Shown one piece after another: positions 36,174 through 46,964 of a stretch of 64,000 nucleotides of DNA. Within the stretch, counting starts at the first letter, position 1; the number at the start of each line of letters is the position of its first letter. The stretch lies in the NCBI GenBank assembly GCA_028282465.1, contig JANQHX010000072.1:1-64000 (forward strand), given 5' to 3'. Source of the stretch: Gynuella sp. GTDB taxonomy: Bacteria; Pseudomonadota; Gammaproteobacteria; Pseudomonadales; Natronospirillaceae. The notes under the pieces are model-generated. The model saw nothing but the letters and a program-made list of their open reading frames with translations. It made no database searches and was not told the DNA's origin. The position numbers and the translations under genes were made by a program.

Positions 36174-37854
36174 TAATCTGAACCAATTTTGGAGCTGGTG
36201 GGTACTACACAGACTGTATGACCTGGGTGTGCGTAAATTTTTCATTGCACCGGGTTCACGAAGTGCGCCTCTGGTACTGGCATTGGCAGAACTAAAAAAA
36301 AACTATTCAGACATTGATGTTCACACCCACTTTGATGAAAGAAGCCTAGGCTTTTTCGCTCTGGGCTATGGAAAATCTTCTGGGCAGATACCAGCCATTA
36401 TTACTACATCAGGTACCGCAGTTGCGAATCTATTACCTGCTATGGTCGAGGCTAAACAAAGCCACACCCCTATCATTGCTATAACAGCTGACCGTCCCCC
36501 AGAACTCATTAAATGCGGTGCCAATCAAACCATCATTCAGTCGGGTATATTTTCTAGCCAGCAAATAGATTCTCTAGATTTGCCTACGCCTCATTCAGAG
36601 GAACTCATTGATCCTTGGTTAACCAAAATTTCTGAGTTAGTAACTAAGATGTATCCAGTACACTTTAACTTCCCATTTCGAGAGCCGCTTTATCCAACTG
36701 GGCTGCTAGAAGATTATTCAGACAAACTATCTACACGAGAAGGTATAAAACTTCCTGAATACCCAAAAACTAATGACAACAAAATCCATTCAATCAATTC
36801 TAAAAAAACCTTGGTAATAGCAGGACACCTTACCAAACCAAAATCAAAACTTGTTTTAGATTTTTGCGAACAGTATCAGTTACCGTTATTTGCAGATGTA
36901 AACAGTCAACTGCATTTTTCCTCATCCAGTTCTATTATTCAGCATTACGATATTTTATTGAACAACTCTGAATTCAAAGATATCTTAAAATCCATTGACA
37001 CAATTATTCAATTTGAAGGCAGATTCTGCAGCAAACGACTCTTGAACTGGGTTGAAACATTTTCAGGTGAGTATCAAATTATTTCAGAATTTGATGACTA
37101 TTTAGATCCTAGCCATAAAGCATCCATGACGAAAGCAGATTTTGAGTCATGGATATCATGCCAGACTGAACTGGGCTTCCCCGCCAACGAATTATCTAAA
37201 TTGCAATCTTACAATGCAGCTGCTAAACATTTTCTTTCGAATCATTTAGCCAACTCTTTTAGTGAAATTACCCTAGTTCGTAAACTGACAGAATACTTGC
37301 CTGATGAATCTTTATTTTTTATTGGCAACAGTTTGAGTATTCGTTTGGTAGATTCTTTTGCTCATTCCCCGAAGCCCATAAGGGTTCTGAGCAATCGCGG
37401 TGCAAGTGGCATCGATGGCTTACTGGCTACTGCAGCAGGCTCAGCCCTTGAGCAAAACCAGTGCATAACTGCTTTACTAGGCGATACGTCAGCACTATAT
37501 GATTTGACCAGCCTAGCTTTGGCCAACCAAGTAACGAAGGATCAAGGAATACCTTTCGTGATTATTGTGCTCAATAATGATGGGGGAGCCATTTTTAATA
37601 TGTTACCTGCTAAGCAATTTGAATCGGTACAAGAAACCCTTTTTCAGTGCCCACATGGTCTACATTTTAAAAGCAGTGCTGAACAGTTTGGATTGGATTA
37701 CCACCAACCAAATACTCTACTTGAATTTGAAACGACTCTGAGTGCTGCCTATTGCAAACCAGTTGCGTCCTTGATTGAGATACAATTACCTAACAAACAA
37801 GTCACTAATCAGCTAGACGAGATTAATCGAATGTTTTCGAATCAGTTATCGTGA
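36157..37854 (+). CDS. menD: SEPHCHC synthase MenD
   Basis: ThDP enzyme that adds 2-oxoglutarate-derived succinyl to isochorismate, 565 residues. Family marks: RKFFIAPGSRSAPLVLAL, THFDERSLGFFALGYGK with the ThDP-activating Glu, ITTSGTAVANLLPAMVEA, LSNRGASGIDGLLATAAG and the ThDP/Mg motif ALLGDTSALYD. The motif FVIIVLNNDGGAIFNMLP binds the cofactor metal (NND-GG). Overlaps menF upstream and menH downstream (GTGA). Cytosolic. Confidence 0.97.
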   Translation: MRTKFNNLNQFWSWWVLHRLYDLGVRKFFIAPGSRSAPLVLALAELKKNYSDIDVHTHFDERSLGFFALGYGKSSGQIPAIITTSGTAVANLLPAMVEAKQSHTPIIAITADRPPELIKCGANQTIIQSGIFSSQQIDSLDLPTPHSEELIDPWLTKISELVTKMYPVHFNFPFREPLYPTGLLEDYSDKLSTREGIKLPEYPKTNDNKIHSINSKKTLVIAGHLTKPKSKLVLDFCEQYQLPLFADVNSQLHFSSSSSIIQHYDILLNNSEFKDILKSIDTIIQFEGRFCSKRLLNWVETFSGEYQIISEFDDYLDPSHKASMTKADFESWISCQTELGFPANELSKLQSYNAAAKHFLSNHLANSFSEITLVRKLTEYLPDESLFFIGNSLSIRLVDSFAHSPKPIRVLSNRGASGIDGLLATAAGSALEQNQCITALLGDTSALYDLTSLALANQVTKDQGIPFVIIVLNNDGGAIFNMLPAKQFESVQETLFQCPHGLHFKSSAEQFGLDYHQPNTLLEFETTLSAAYCKPVASLIEIQLPNKQVTNQLDEINRMFSNQLS

Positions 37855-38651
37855 GAGTCATTGGAAATAGAAACCAACCGGCCTTGGTATTTATTCATGG
37901 CTTTTTGGGAAGCGGTGATGATTGGTTAGCAGTAGCTAACTCTTTAAAACATCGATATTGCTGTTATCTTATTTCGTTACCTGGACATGATTGTGAAGCG
38001 CTACCCAATAAACTCAACAATTGGGATGAGTTCATTTACCAGATTCAGGATAATATTACCAATCAGTTGCCAGAAAAATTCATTTTAGTTGGCTATTCTC
38101 TAGGTGGCAGAGTTTCTATTGCACTATCCCAATTATGGCCAGAACGTATTAACGCACTAATACTTGAGTCCGCCAATCCTGGTTTACAGACAACCTCCGA
38201 AAGAGAACATAGAAGGTCGGCAGATAACCAATGGACAGAATGGTTCGAGTCATTAGAACTAGAAATAGTGTTAGACAAGTGGTACCAACAAGCCGTTTTC
38301 AAAAATCTAGACCAGGAACAGAGGCAATCATTAATCAATATTCGACGCAATCAAGATGGTTCTAAGCTGTCCACAATCATGAAGGCAGCGAGCCTCTCTG
38401 CTCAACCGGATTACTGGAATAGCATCGCAACTAACAATATGAAGACACTATTTTTAGCAGGTGAACATGACCAGAAATTTAGCACCATTGGTAGGCGCCT
38501 AAAAACATTAAAACCCAACATGACGTTCATAGCCTTGCCGAACCTAGGTCATAACTGTCATCATGAAAATCCAGAATTGTTTAGCCAGCATATAATGCAA
38601 TTTGCAGAACAGATTTATCCACTGACACAACAAGTAGATTCTCAGTTATGA
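37851..38651 (+). CDS. menH: SHCHC synthase MenH (alpha/beta hydrolase)
   Basis: Eliminates pyruvate from SEPHCHC to give SHCHC. A 266-residue alpha/beta hydrolase: oxyanion strand [17 protein letters not shown], nucleophile elbow [12 protein letters not shown] (GYSLGG, Ser about 87), and the late acid/His (GEHDQKF, then [13 protein letters not shown]). Uses a GTG start within the menD stop overlap, and ends in an ATGA overlap with menB. Context and the GYSLGGR signature support MenH rather than a general lipase. Confidence 0.9.
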   Translation: MRVIGNRNQPALVFIHGFLGSGDDWLAVANSLKHRYCCYLISLPGHDCEALPNKLNNWDEFIYQIQDNITNQLPEKFILVGYSLGGRVSIALSQLWPERINALILESANPGLQTTSEREHRRSADNQWTEWFESLELEIVLDKWYQQAVFKNLDQEQRQSLINIRRNQDGSKLSTIMKAASLSAQPDYWNSIATNNMKTLFLAGEHDQKFSTIGRRLKTLKPNMTFIALPNLGHNCHHENPELFSQHIMQFAEQIYPLTQQVDSQL

Positions 38652-39508
38652 ATAATCCAGCCCCATCAATTACTACCATTAAATCTGCCTTAGAGTGGCA
38701 AAATTGCTCTAAAGGATTTGAAGATATCTATTATCAAAAGGCTGAAGGAATTGCCAAAATTACGATTAATAGACCTGAGGTAAGAAATGCCTTTCGACCC
38801 CAAACAGTGAAGGAAATGATCGAAGCTCTTCATCAAGCCAGATATGACGAAGAGGTGGGTGTTATTATTTTTACCGGGCAGGGAGATCTTGCATTTTGTT
38901 CTGGCGGTGACCAGAGAGTCCGTGGTGATGATGGGGGCTATGCTGACGACAGCGGCACGCATCACCTTAATGTTTTAGACTTACAGAGAATGATTCGCTC
39001 TTGTCCCAAACCTGTTGTAGCTATGATTGCAGGTTATGCAATAGGCGGCGGACATGTATTGCATTTAGTATGTGACATATCCATCGCGGCGGAAAATGCC
39101 AGATTTGGTCAAACGGGACCAAAAGTGGGTTCATTCGATGGGGGATTTGGAGCAAGTTACATGGCGAGTGTTGTGGGCCAGAAAAAAGCTAGAGAGATTT
39201 GGTTTTTGTGTCGTCAATACGATGCTCAACAAGCGCTGGATATGGGCTTAGTGAATACCGTAGTCGCCGTTGAAGACTTGGAGCTAGAAACCGTACAATG
39301 GTGCAAAGAGATGCTCCAGCATTCTCCCATTGCTCTGCGCACACTTAAAGCTGGTTTTAATGCAGGGTTAGATGGCCAGGCTGGTATTCAAGAACTGGCC
39401 GGTAACGCCACAATGCTTTTTTACATGACTGAAGAAGGCCAAGAAGGAAGAAATGCCTATCTTGAAAAAAGAAAGCCAGACTTCAGCAAATTCACTCGAA
39501 AGCCTTAG
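38648..39508 (+). CDS. menB: 1,4-dihydroxy-2-naphthoyl-CoA synthase
   Basis: Crotonase-fold enzyme closing the naphthoquinol ring from OSB-CoA, 286 residues (E. coli 285). Family motifs: [33 protein letters not shown] (the DHNA-specific loop), [17 protein letters not shown] and [14 protein letters not shown] with the conserved Asp/Gly, which distinguishes MenB from ordinary enoyl-CoA hydratases. The ending [12 protein letters not shown] is the classic MenB tail. ATGA overlap with menH; menC follows after 21 bases. Confidence 0.97.
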   Translation: MNNPAPSITTIKSALEWQNCSKGFEDIYYQKAEGIAKITINRPEVRNAFRPQTVKEMIEALHQARYDEEVGVIIFTGQGDLAFCSGGDQRVRGDDGGYADDSGTHHLNVLDLQRMIRSCPKPVVAMIAGYAIGGGHVLHLVCDISIAAENARFGQTGPKVGSFDGGFGASYMASVVGQKKAREIWFLCRQYDAQQALDMGLVNTVVAVEDLELETVQWCKEMLQHSPIALRTLKAGFNAGLDGQAGIQELAGNATMLFYMTEEGQEGRNAYLEKRKPDFSKFTRKP

Positions 39509-39529
39509 TTTATTTTAATGTGACGCTGC

Positions 39530-40579
39530 ATGTCTCATCTAAACCTTTGGCAATACCATGTGGACTTAACCCAACCTTTAGCTGTTCACAGTCATCAACA
39601 TCAGGTCATTCTTAAACAAAGAGAAGGCCTGTTGTTAGAATGGCATGATGGTAAACATTGCTTTTGGTCTGAAATTTCACCCCTACCATTATTTTCGAAA
39701 GAGACACTACAGCAATCAAAGGCCGAAGTGCTGGAGTTTTTCAGTAATCATTTAATTGAAAGCTTTTCAGTGCTGGAACAACTTCATCAAAGCCATTCTG
39801 CAAATCTATCACCGTCTACCAATTTTGGTATTGAGGCTGGACTTTATCAACTATTTCACTCGGATCTTAAACAACATTCTGATTTCATACCTAGAATAAA
39901 TGGGTTAATGCTTTCAAATTCCAGCTCCTCTCAGAATAGCTTTCACAACGACGTCGTTAAACAAAAAATATCGGGTCAAGATTTTTTGTTAGACTGTGCA
40001 CTTATAAAAGAGTCTGTTAATAACCTGAAAGAAAATCAAAAACTCAGAATTGATTGCAATAGATCTTGGACTCTTCAGCAAGCAATCGATGCGTTAAGCC
40101 CTTTACCTCAGGACAAGATAGAATTTGTCGAAGAACCCTTGATAGATTTACAGGAAGACAGTTGTTTAGAGCTTTACGAGGCAACAGGAATTCATATAGC
40201 ACTGGATGAAAGTTTAAGAGAAGACGAGCAATCATCGAACCTGTTACTCACTTTAACTCATGAACCTAACAGAATTCGTGACATTGGAATTTCCGCATTA
40301 GTCATAAAACCAATGCTAACAGGGCTATATAAAACCATTTCACTAATTGATTACTGCGTTTTACATGGATTTATTGGTGTCATTAGCTCATCTATTGAAT
40401 CTTCTATTTCGCTAAACCTCTATTGGAAGCTTGCTCAGAGGTATCAGCTTTCAGCGCATCAAGGATTAGGCACAAATCATTTTTTTCCAGCGGATATCAT
40501 TCAACCATTAATATTTAGCAATATTGAAAAACCAATCTTACAAGAAAATGAGTTAACCTACTTAGGTCAACTTTTATGA
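39530..40579 (+). CDS. menC: o-Succinylbenzoate synthase
   Basis: Enolase-superfamily dehydratase that turns SHCHC into OSB, 349 residues. Recognised by position between menB and menE and by the barrel metal ligands: Asp in LRIDCNRSWTLQQAI, Glu in IEFVEEPLID and Asp in IHIALDESLRED; the second catalytic Lys is in ALVIKPMLTG (KPxL-G). The N-terminal capping domain is divergent, as usual for MenC. The ATG follows an AATGTGACGC stretch with no strong ribosome site. Ends in an ATGA overlap with menE. Confidence 0.92.
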   Translation: MSHLNLWQYHVDLTQPLAVHSHQHQVILKQREGLLLEWHDGKHCFWSEISPLPLFSKETLQQSKAEVLEFFSNHLIESFSVLEQLHQSHSANLSPSTNFGIEAGLYQLFHSDLKQHSDFIPRINGLMLSNSSSSQNSFHNDVVKQKISGQDFLLDCALIKESVNNLKENQKLRIDCNRSWTLQQAIDALSPLPQDKIEFVEEPLIDLQEDSCLELYEATGIHIALDESLREDEQSSNLLLTLTHEPNRIRDIGISALVIKPMLTGLYKTISLIDYCVLHGFIGVISSSIESSISLNLYWKLAQRYQLSAHQGLGTNHFFPADIIQPLIFSNIEKPILQENELTYLGQLL

Positions 40580-42018
40580 TCGGGTGCCTAGTTAGCGACG
40601 CCGCAGAAAAATTTCAAAATAAAACTGCAATATATTGCGCGGATTCGAATGCAACACTAAGCTTTACTCAATTCAAAAAGAGAGTTGAGCTTACTGCCAA
40701 AGCCCTACCAGAACCGAAATCCAATATGTCTTTGGCATTTATCGAGTGTAATCAAAGGTTTCAAGAAATTGTCTTTATTTTTGCTTTAATAGCACGAGGT
40801 TATATTTGCGTTCCAATCAGCTTCAGGTTTTCTGATAGCCACCTTATTGATTTGGTCAATCACTATAAACCGGCCCTTATTTTTAGTAGTGATAGATCTC
40901 AGCTACCTTTCGAGGTTCTTGCTATTGAGGGCTATGCAGACGAAAAAAACCTTTCTTCCGACTTCAATCTGCCCATTCACTACCCTCCAATGCAGCCTGT
41001 GACGGGAGTTTTCACGTCGGGCTCTACTGGAATGCCTAAACTAGCAATACATGCTTATAGCAATCATATGAACAGTGCTAATGGTTGCAATCAATTAATG
41101 CCTCTTAAACCTGGAAATAGAAATTTGGTTAGTCTGCCTATATTCCACATTGGCGGATTAGCCATTTTATTTAGGAACCTAATGGCTGGTAGTACCATGC
41201 TTCTCGGAGGTAAAGCGGACGATGCCGACTTTGTGTTAAACCAGCAGATCAGCCATATTTCATTGGTTGAAACTCAATTACAAAGATTAATCAGCACCAA
41301 TAAAAAATTCGATGTTCCGTATGCCCTAGTCGGCGGTGGGCCAGTGGCGCAGCATCTAGTTGAACAATCAGCAAAACTCGGTATTCGCTGTTGGAAAACC
41401 TATGGAATGACAGAAGCGGCTAGTCAAATTGTTACCTGTGAACTCAAAGAAGACGGCAATAGTCACTGCCGACTAGTACCTAATATGCGAATGCAAATAG
41501 ACTCACTGAATAACCAAATAAGGATCAGAGGCCCAAATCTTTTTTTAGGCTATCTCAAAGATAAATCCATAGACAATAGCTTTATGAACGATGGTTGGTT
41601 CAATACCGGTGACATAGGTATTTGGGAAAATGATGCATTCCAAATTCTTGGTAGAACAGACAACATGTTTGTTAGGGGCGGAGAAAACATACAGCCAGAG
41701 GAAATTGAAACCCATTTACTGAAGCATGAAGGTATCGAAAGTGCGATTGTACTGCCCATGCCTGATCCAGAGTACGGAAAGCAACCTTTGGCCCTTCTAA
41801 AAACTTCCGTAAGTCTAAATGAAGAAGAACTTATAAGTTGGCTGAAAAACAAGGTTCCCAACTTTAAAATTCCTACGCTATGGTATCACATGCCCGACTT
41901 GGCTAATGTAAAGGGTGCTGGATTTAAAATAAATAGATCTCTATTGCGACAAAGAATTGAGCGCCAACTTTTTGGTGAGGAAATAGAAGAACATGTCGAT
42001 TTGGAAGAAATTATATAA
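40576..42018 (+). CDS. menE: o-Succinylbenzoate-CoA ligase
   Basis: Acyl-CoA synthetase (ANL superfamily) that activates OSB with ATP and CoA, 480 residues. P-loop VFTSGSTGMPKLAIHAYSN, the A5 motif KTYGMTEAASQI, the A8-type GWFNTGDIGIWE and LGRTDNMFVRGGENIQPEEIE, and a C-terminal lysine in GAGFKINRSLLRQ. The call relies on both motif set and operon position. ATG start overlaps menC. The following thioesterase gene starts inside this one, 26 bases before its stop. Confidence 0.94.
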   Translation: MIGCLVSDAAEKFQNKTAIYCADSNATLSFTQFKKRVELTAKALPEPKSNMSLAFIECNQRFQEIVFIFALIARGYICVPISFRFSDSHLIDLVNHYKPALIFSSDRSQLPFEVLAIEGYADEKNLSSDFNLPIHYPPMQPVTGVFTSGSTGMPKLAIHAYSNHMNSANGCNQLMPLKPGNRNLVSLPIFHIGGLAILFRNLMAGSTMLLGGKADDADFVLNQQISHISLVETQLQRLISTNKKFDVPYALVGGGPVAQHLVEQSAKLGIRCWKTYGMTEAASQIVTCELKEDGNSHCRLVPNMRMQIDSLNNQIRIRGPNLFLGYLKDKSIDNSFMNDGWFNTGDIGIWENDAFQILGRTDNMFVRGGENIQPEEIETHLLKHEGIESAIVLPMPDPEYGKQPLALLKTSVSLNEEELISWLKNKVPNFKIPTLWYHMPDLANVKGAGFKINRSLLRQRIERQLFGEEIEEHVDLEEII

Positions 42019-42415
42019 TTTGAAACAAGCTCAAGATTTGTGTCAAAACACATTGATGGAGCAACTAGGAATCATGATCACTGACATTGGTGACGATTAT
42101 CTAAAAGGCACGATGCCTGTAGATCAACGAACACATCAACCCATGGGCTTTTTACATGGCGGAGCATCAGCAGCATTCGCTGAAACCCTAGGTAGTATTG
42201 CTGGCAATATTGCAGTCCCTGACGGGTATTTCTGTGTAGGTATTGAAATTAATGCAAATCATCTTAAGGGGAAAAAAACCGGAACCGTAATGGGTACAGC
42301 CCGACCGTTATCCTTAGGCAGCAGTATTCAGGTGTGGCAGATTTCAATTGAAGATGAAAAGAAGCAATTAGTATGTACTTCTCGACTAACATTAGCGGTA
42401 CGGAAGGCTGGGTAA
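41993..42415 (+). CDS. menI: 1,4-dihydroxy-2-naphthoyl-CoA thioesterase (hotdog)
   Basis: A 140-residue hotdog-fold thioesterase releasing DHNA from CoA. It lines up well with E. coli MenI/YdiI: IGDDYLKGTMPVDQRTHQP, FLHGGASAAFAETLGSIAG with the catalytic Glu (AETLGS), GIEINANHLKG and LGSSIQVWQISIEDE. Start lies inside menE. With it, the operon covers every step from chorismate to DHNA; the prenyltransferase (menA) and methyltransferase (ubiE) are not in this window. Confidence 0.93.
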   Translation: MSIWKKLYNLKQAQDLCQNTLMEQLGIMITDIGDDYLKGTMPVDQRTHQPMGFLHGGASAAFAETLGSIAGNIAVPDGYFCVGIEINANHLKGKKTGTVMGTARPLSLGSSIQVWQISIEDEKKQLVCTSRLTLAVRKAG

Positions 42416-42418
42416 ACT

Positions 42419-43012
42419 GTGGATTCTTTTCTTCATGCGTTTACTTCTTATTTTGTAATTATTGATCCCATCGGGGTCGCCTTATTCTTCTATGGAATTA
42501 CTCAGCAATATTCAGTTTCTGTTAAGCGAAAAATTGCCATTCAGGCTGCAAGTGTATCACTAGTTATCATTATCGGTTTTGCACTAATAGGTGAGCCCCT
42601 ACTTACTACCTTAGGCATTTCAATGCATGCACTCAGGGTCGCAGGTGGCATACTATTATTTCATACGGCCTTTAAAATGATTACTCAATCTGCATTGCCT
42701 TCTCAAGCCAGTTTGGCGCCTGATGTTGTGGTCTACCCATTATCAATTCCTTTGATGGCTGGCCCAGGCACCCTGACGCTAACCGTTTTACTAATGTCAC
42801 GAGCGCAATCTACACAAGAGAATTTATCGGTGCTTCTCGCAGCTTTTATCGTGCTTACTATCACGTTATTAACCTGCTTAATATCCCACCAGATTAATCG
42901 AGTTATTGGCACTAAAGGTGATGAAATACTGCGTCGTTTGCTTGGGGTAATACTGGCGGCTCTTGCCATCGAGTTTATTGCAACGGGCATGCGCCAATTA
43001 TTGTTTGGTTGA
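42419..43012 (+). CDS. MarC family inner-membrane protein
   Basis: A 197-residue MarC/UPF0056 family protein with six hydrophobic segments. Typical beginning FTSYFVIIDPIGVALFFYGIT, ALRVAGGILLFHTAFKMI, and IPLMAGPGTLTLTVLLMS with the conserved Pro-Gly. GTG start three bases after menI stop, so it sits at the end of the men operon by position, though no role in menaquinone synthesis is known. The function of the family is not settled. Confidence 0.88.
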   Translation: MDSFLHAFTSYFVIIDPIGVALFFYGITQQYSVSVKRKIAIQAASVSLVIIIGFALIGEPLLTTLGISMHALRVAGGILLFHTAFKMITQSALPSQASLAPDVVVYPLSIPLMAGPGTLTLTVLLMSRAQSTQENLSVLLAAFIVLTITLLTCLISHQINRVIGTKGDEILRRLLGVILAALAIEFIATGMRQLLFG

Positions 43013-43053
43013 CTAAAAATTCGCTGAACTAGAAGATAAAACTTATTCTGGTG

Positions 43054-43515
43054 CTATTTAAAACATGAAATTTGATGACCATCTTCACTACCAATAATCA
43101 TTTTCTTTTCATCTAAACTGGCGATGGTGGAAGTGGATTGTTGAATATCACCGATAGACATCGACATAGAATCCATCATTAATTTAGACATACGAGTTTT
43201 TGGCCCGATATTTTCAATTGATTTAATTGAATCCGTACCCGTTAGGATATTTCCTGCTAAGTACCAGCTCCCGCTACCAGTTAATTTTAAACTTGTAACT
43301 TCAGCTAATAGGGGGCCAGTTAATACCAATATCAGCTGGCTCTCATAGGTATAATCTGACTTGAATTTTTCGGTGCTGGTAAACTGAGTTTTTGTTGTTT
43401 CATCACTGAGACTTCCTGCACAAGTCCAGGTACCTATTAAATTATTTTCAGAAACTGCCCACACAGGTGAACATACAACCAGGTTCAGCAAGACAATTAA
43501 TGACGACCCTTTCAT
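43054..43515 (-). CDS. Exported hypothetical protein
   Basis: A 153-residue protein with a signal peptide (1-20, cleaved near VWA-VSE). The mature region (NNLIGTWTCAGSL at the start, DGHQISCFK at the end, with a likely disulfide between C32 and the C-terminal Cys) has the GTW opening and beta-strand pattern of lipocalin-like or DUF-type calycins. No confident family. Convergent with the MarC gene. Confidence 0.55.
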   Translation of the reverse strand: MKGSSLIVLLNLVVCSPVWAVSENNLIGTWTCAGSLSDETTKTQFTSTEKFKSDYTYESQLILVLTGPLLAEVTSLKLTGSGSWYLAGNILTGTDSIKSIENIGPKTRMSKLMMDSMSMSIGDIQQSTSTIASLDEKKMIIGSEDGHQISCFK

Positions 43516-43650
43516 AGGATTTCCTTTTTCAGTTGCTGGAAATCACTATAAAGTTTGGGTTAGGTTTGAATAGAGACGAGTTACAATTGTTTGAAGGACT
43601 TCAACAGTTTTACTCAAAAAAATCCTGAACGGTAATAAAATCGGGATGAA

Positions 43651-45756
43651 TTATCCTCGTACCCGGCTCACTTTGATTAACTCTTTCATCTTACGTACGC
43701 GTTTCATTACATCTGACAAATGAAGTCTTCCAGAAACCGCTATGGTTAGTTGAATCTGCCCTGTGGAGGCATCTTTTTCTAAAACATTGATACTTTCTAT
43801 ACTGGCATCGGCTAACGCGATAGCACTGGCAATTTTTGCGATCACTCCTCGCTGATTTTTAACCTCTACTCGAAGTTCCACCAAGAACTCTCCGTGAAGC
43901 TCTTTATCCCATTTAAGATGAATAAGTCGATCTTGATCTTCTTTTAAATCAGAAATATTACGACAGCCATCATAGTGAATCACCATACCTTTACCAGCTG
44001 AAATCACGCCAACAATTGGGTCACCGGGAATAGGACGACAACACTTGGCGTAGCTCAACACCATGCCCTCATTACCGCCAATAGTCATAGCGTCTTCAGC
44101 ATGAACCTGTTCTGCTTCTGGATTTACCAGTCGGCGCGCCACTAGGTATGCCATGCGATGACCCAGTCCAATTTCCTCAAGTAAACCAGAAAGGTTTTCT
44201 GCTTCGTCTTCGGCAAGATAATCTGCAATTAGATCCTCATCCAACTGATCAATGGACGTGTTGAAATCTTGCAGGGCTTTATCCAACAGCCGACGACCCA
44301 ATTCTTCAGAGTCATTACGTCGACGGTTTTTCAAATAATGACGAATTGCACTGCGAGCTTTACCTGTTACAACAAAGCTCAGCCAAGCACCATTCGGATG
44401 AGCACCTGGCGCTGTGATAATTTTTATGGAATCGCCACTTTCCAGTGGCCGACTTAATGGAGCGACTTTCTTATTGATCATGCAGCCCACGCATGCATTA
44501 CCCACATCGGTGTGCACGGCATAGGCAAAATCAACAGCAGTGGCACCCTTCGGCAATTCCATGATTTTGCCTTTAGGTGTAAAAACGTAGATTTCATCCG
44601 GGAACAAATCAATTTTAACGTTTTCAATAAATTCTAAAGGATTACCTGCTTGGTTTTGCATTTCCAGTAATCCTTGAACCCACATACGAGCGCGACTCTG
44701 GGGAATACTGGCATCATCCCCTTCATTGGTTTTATACAGCCAATGGGCAGCAATACCATTGTTAGCCATTTCTTCCATATCTTCTGTGCGAATCTGAACT
44801 TCGATCGGCACACCGTTCATTCCAATTAGCGTAGTGTGTAGCGATTGATAGCCATTCACCTTTGGAATAGCGATGTAATCCTTAAACCGGTTAGGCATGG
44901 GTTTATAAAAATTATGTACTGAACCTAGAATTCGATAACAGGAGTCCACGCTGTTAGTCACGATGCGGAAAGCATACACATCTAAAATCTCAGATAAGGA
45001 TTTGCCCTGCTCCTTCATCTTGTTGTAGATACTAGCCAAATGTTTTTCTCGCCCCATAACACGCCCAGGGAGACTTTCGGCCATTAAATGATCAGAAAGC
45101 GCCTGCTCTATTCGAGCCACCAACTGCTTTCGATTTCCACGCCTTTGGTTAATTGCAGATTCAATTCTTTCTGCACGCATGGGATGAATAGCCCGCATGC
45201 ATAAATCTTCAAGCTCAATACGAAAATCATTGAGCCCAAGACGTAACGCGATGGGCGCATAGATATCGAGAGTCTCTCGGGCTATTCGTCTGCGCTTTTC
45301 AGGACGCAAAGGGCCTAAAGTTCTCATATTGTGAAGGCGATCAGAAAGCTTAACCAGAATCACCCGAATGTCTTGGGCCATGGCTAAGGCCATCTTTTGA
45401 AAATTCTCTGCTTGCTCTTCAGCCTTGGTTTCAAACTCCAAATGAGTCAGTTTTGAAACACCATCCACCAAGTCGGCTACTGTGCCCCCGAATTGCTTGT
45501 CGATGTGGTTTTTCGCGATGGCGGTGTCTTCAATGACGTCATGGAGCATCGCTGCCATAAGACTTTGATGATCCATGTGCATTTCAGCGAGGATATTAGC
45601 TACTGCTAATGGGTGAGTAATATAGGGTTCGCCACTGCGGCGCGACTGGCCGTCATGGGCTTGCTCAGCGTAATAATATGCCCTTCGGACTAAATTGATC
45701 TGATCAGTGTCCAAGTATTCATTAAGTCTATTTGCAAGGGCATCTATTGTAGGCAT
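43651..45756 (-). CDS. spoT: Bifunctional (p)ppGpp synthetase/hydrolase
   Basis: Makes and breaks the stringent alarmone, 701 residues. HD hydrolase domain (about 25-180) with MLHDVIEDT and LSDRLHNMRTL; synthetase domain (about 230-345) with SIYNKMKEQ, RFKDYIAIPK and GYQSLHTT, EVQIRTEDME; TGS domain (about 385-445); C-terminal ACT domain (about 625-701). The RFKD (R-x-K-D) signature marks hydrolase-competent SpoT-type enzymes rather than RelA. It follows rpoZ on the same strand with a terminator-like hairpin between, the standard gammaproteobacterial order. Confidence 0.97.
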   Translation of the reverse strand: MPTIDALANRLNEYLDTDQINLVRRAYYYAEQAHDGQSRRSGEPYITHPLAVANILAEMHMDHQSLMAAMLHDVIEDTAIAKNHIDKQFGGTVADLVDGVSKLTHLEFETKAEEQAENFQKMALAMAQDIRVILVKLSDRLHNMRTLGPLRPEKRRRIARETLDIYAPIALRLGLNDFRIELEDLCMRAIHPMRAERIESAINQRRGNRKQLVARIEQALSDHLMAESLPGRVMGREKHLASIYNKMKEQGKSLSEILDVYAFRIVTNSVDSCYRILGSVHNFYKPMPNRFKDYIAIPKVNGYQSLHTTLIGMNGVPIEVQIRTEDMEEMANNGIAAHWLYKTNEGDDASIPQSRARMWVQGLLEMQNQAGNPLEFIENVKIDLFPDEIYVFTPKGKIMELPKGATAVDFAYAVHTDVGNACVGCMINKKVAPLSRPLESGDSIKIITAPGAHPNGAWLSFVVTGKARSAIRHYLKNRRRNDSEELGRRLLDKALQDFNTSIDQLDEDLIADYLAEDEAENLSGLLEEIGLGHRMAYLVARRLVNPEAEQVHAEDAMTIGGNEGMVLSYAKCCRPIPGDPIVGVISAGKGMVIHYDGCRNISDLKEDQDRLIHLKWDKELHGEFLVELRVEVKNQRGVIAKIASAIALADASIESINVLEKDASTGQIQLTIAVSGRLHLSDVMKRVRKMKELIKVSRVRG

Positions 45757-45865
45757 TCGTCTCTTATTTTTGAGGCTGTATTACATGATACGAATGATAG
45801 ATGTTTAAGGGCTTAGAAGGCTAATTTTTCTTAAGACGTGAGCTTAGAAATCTACACACAGAAAC

Positions 45866-45894
45866 TAAAAACGGGAACTTAGAAGCTCCCGTTT
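45866..45894 (-). terminator. Terminator between rpoZ and spoT
   Basis: On the minus strand AACGGGA-GCTTCTAAG-TTCCCGTT is followed by a short T-run. It lies 25 bases after the rpoZ stop, so only part of the rpoZ transcript should read into spoT. Confidence 0.75.
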
Positions 45895-45918
45895 ACTAAC
45901 ACCTAAATTTATTAGGGT

Positions 45919-46128
45919 TTATTCTTCAACTTCTTCCAGAATAGACGCATTAATTTTGCCGTCAGCAATTTCGCGCAAAGCCACAACGGTTGGCTTGTCG
46001 TTCTCCTCAGGCACCAACGGATCAGCACCTTCATTTGCCAGCTGGCGAGCTCTTTTAGCGCCAACCATAATCAATTCAAAACGGTTATCAACGTTTTCTA
46101 AACAATCTTCTACGGTAACTCGAGCCAT
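45919..46128 (-). CDS. rpoZ: RNA polymerase omega subunit
   Basis: A 69-residue omega subunit, stabilising beta-prime in RNA polymerase. [30 protein letters not shown] is the diagnostic N-terminus, followed by the [10 protein letters not shown] segment. Shorter at the C-terminus than E. coli (91) as in many relatives. Located between gmk and spoT, the usual order. Confidence 0.97.
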   Translation of the reverse strand: MARVTVEDCLENVDNRFELIMVGAKRARQLANEGADPLVPEENDKPTVVALREIADGKINASILEEVEE

Positions 46129-46204
46129 GTTGATCTCTCTGTTCGGCCACCAGCACAGTGCTAGCGGTTAAAATTGGGACGCGACAGTTTACTGAATAAA
46201 CCCA

Positions 46205-46828
<624 letters not shown>

Positions 46829-46964
46829 CTATTGTGCACCTGAATTTTAAAGGCGCGCATTCTACATGATTGATTAAAGGCTAGCATAGGCATGGAAAAA
46901 AGCTTTCCGTTGAGCTGGACATTCTCGCCTCACAAACTGAGGGCCATAGGAATAACAGCAAGAA

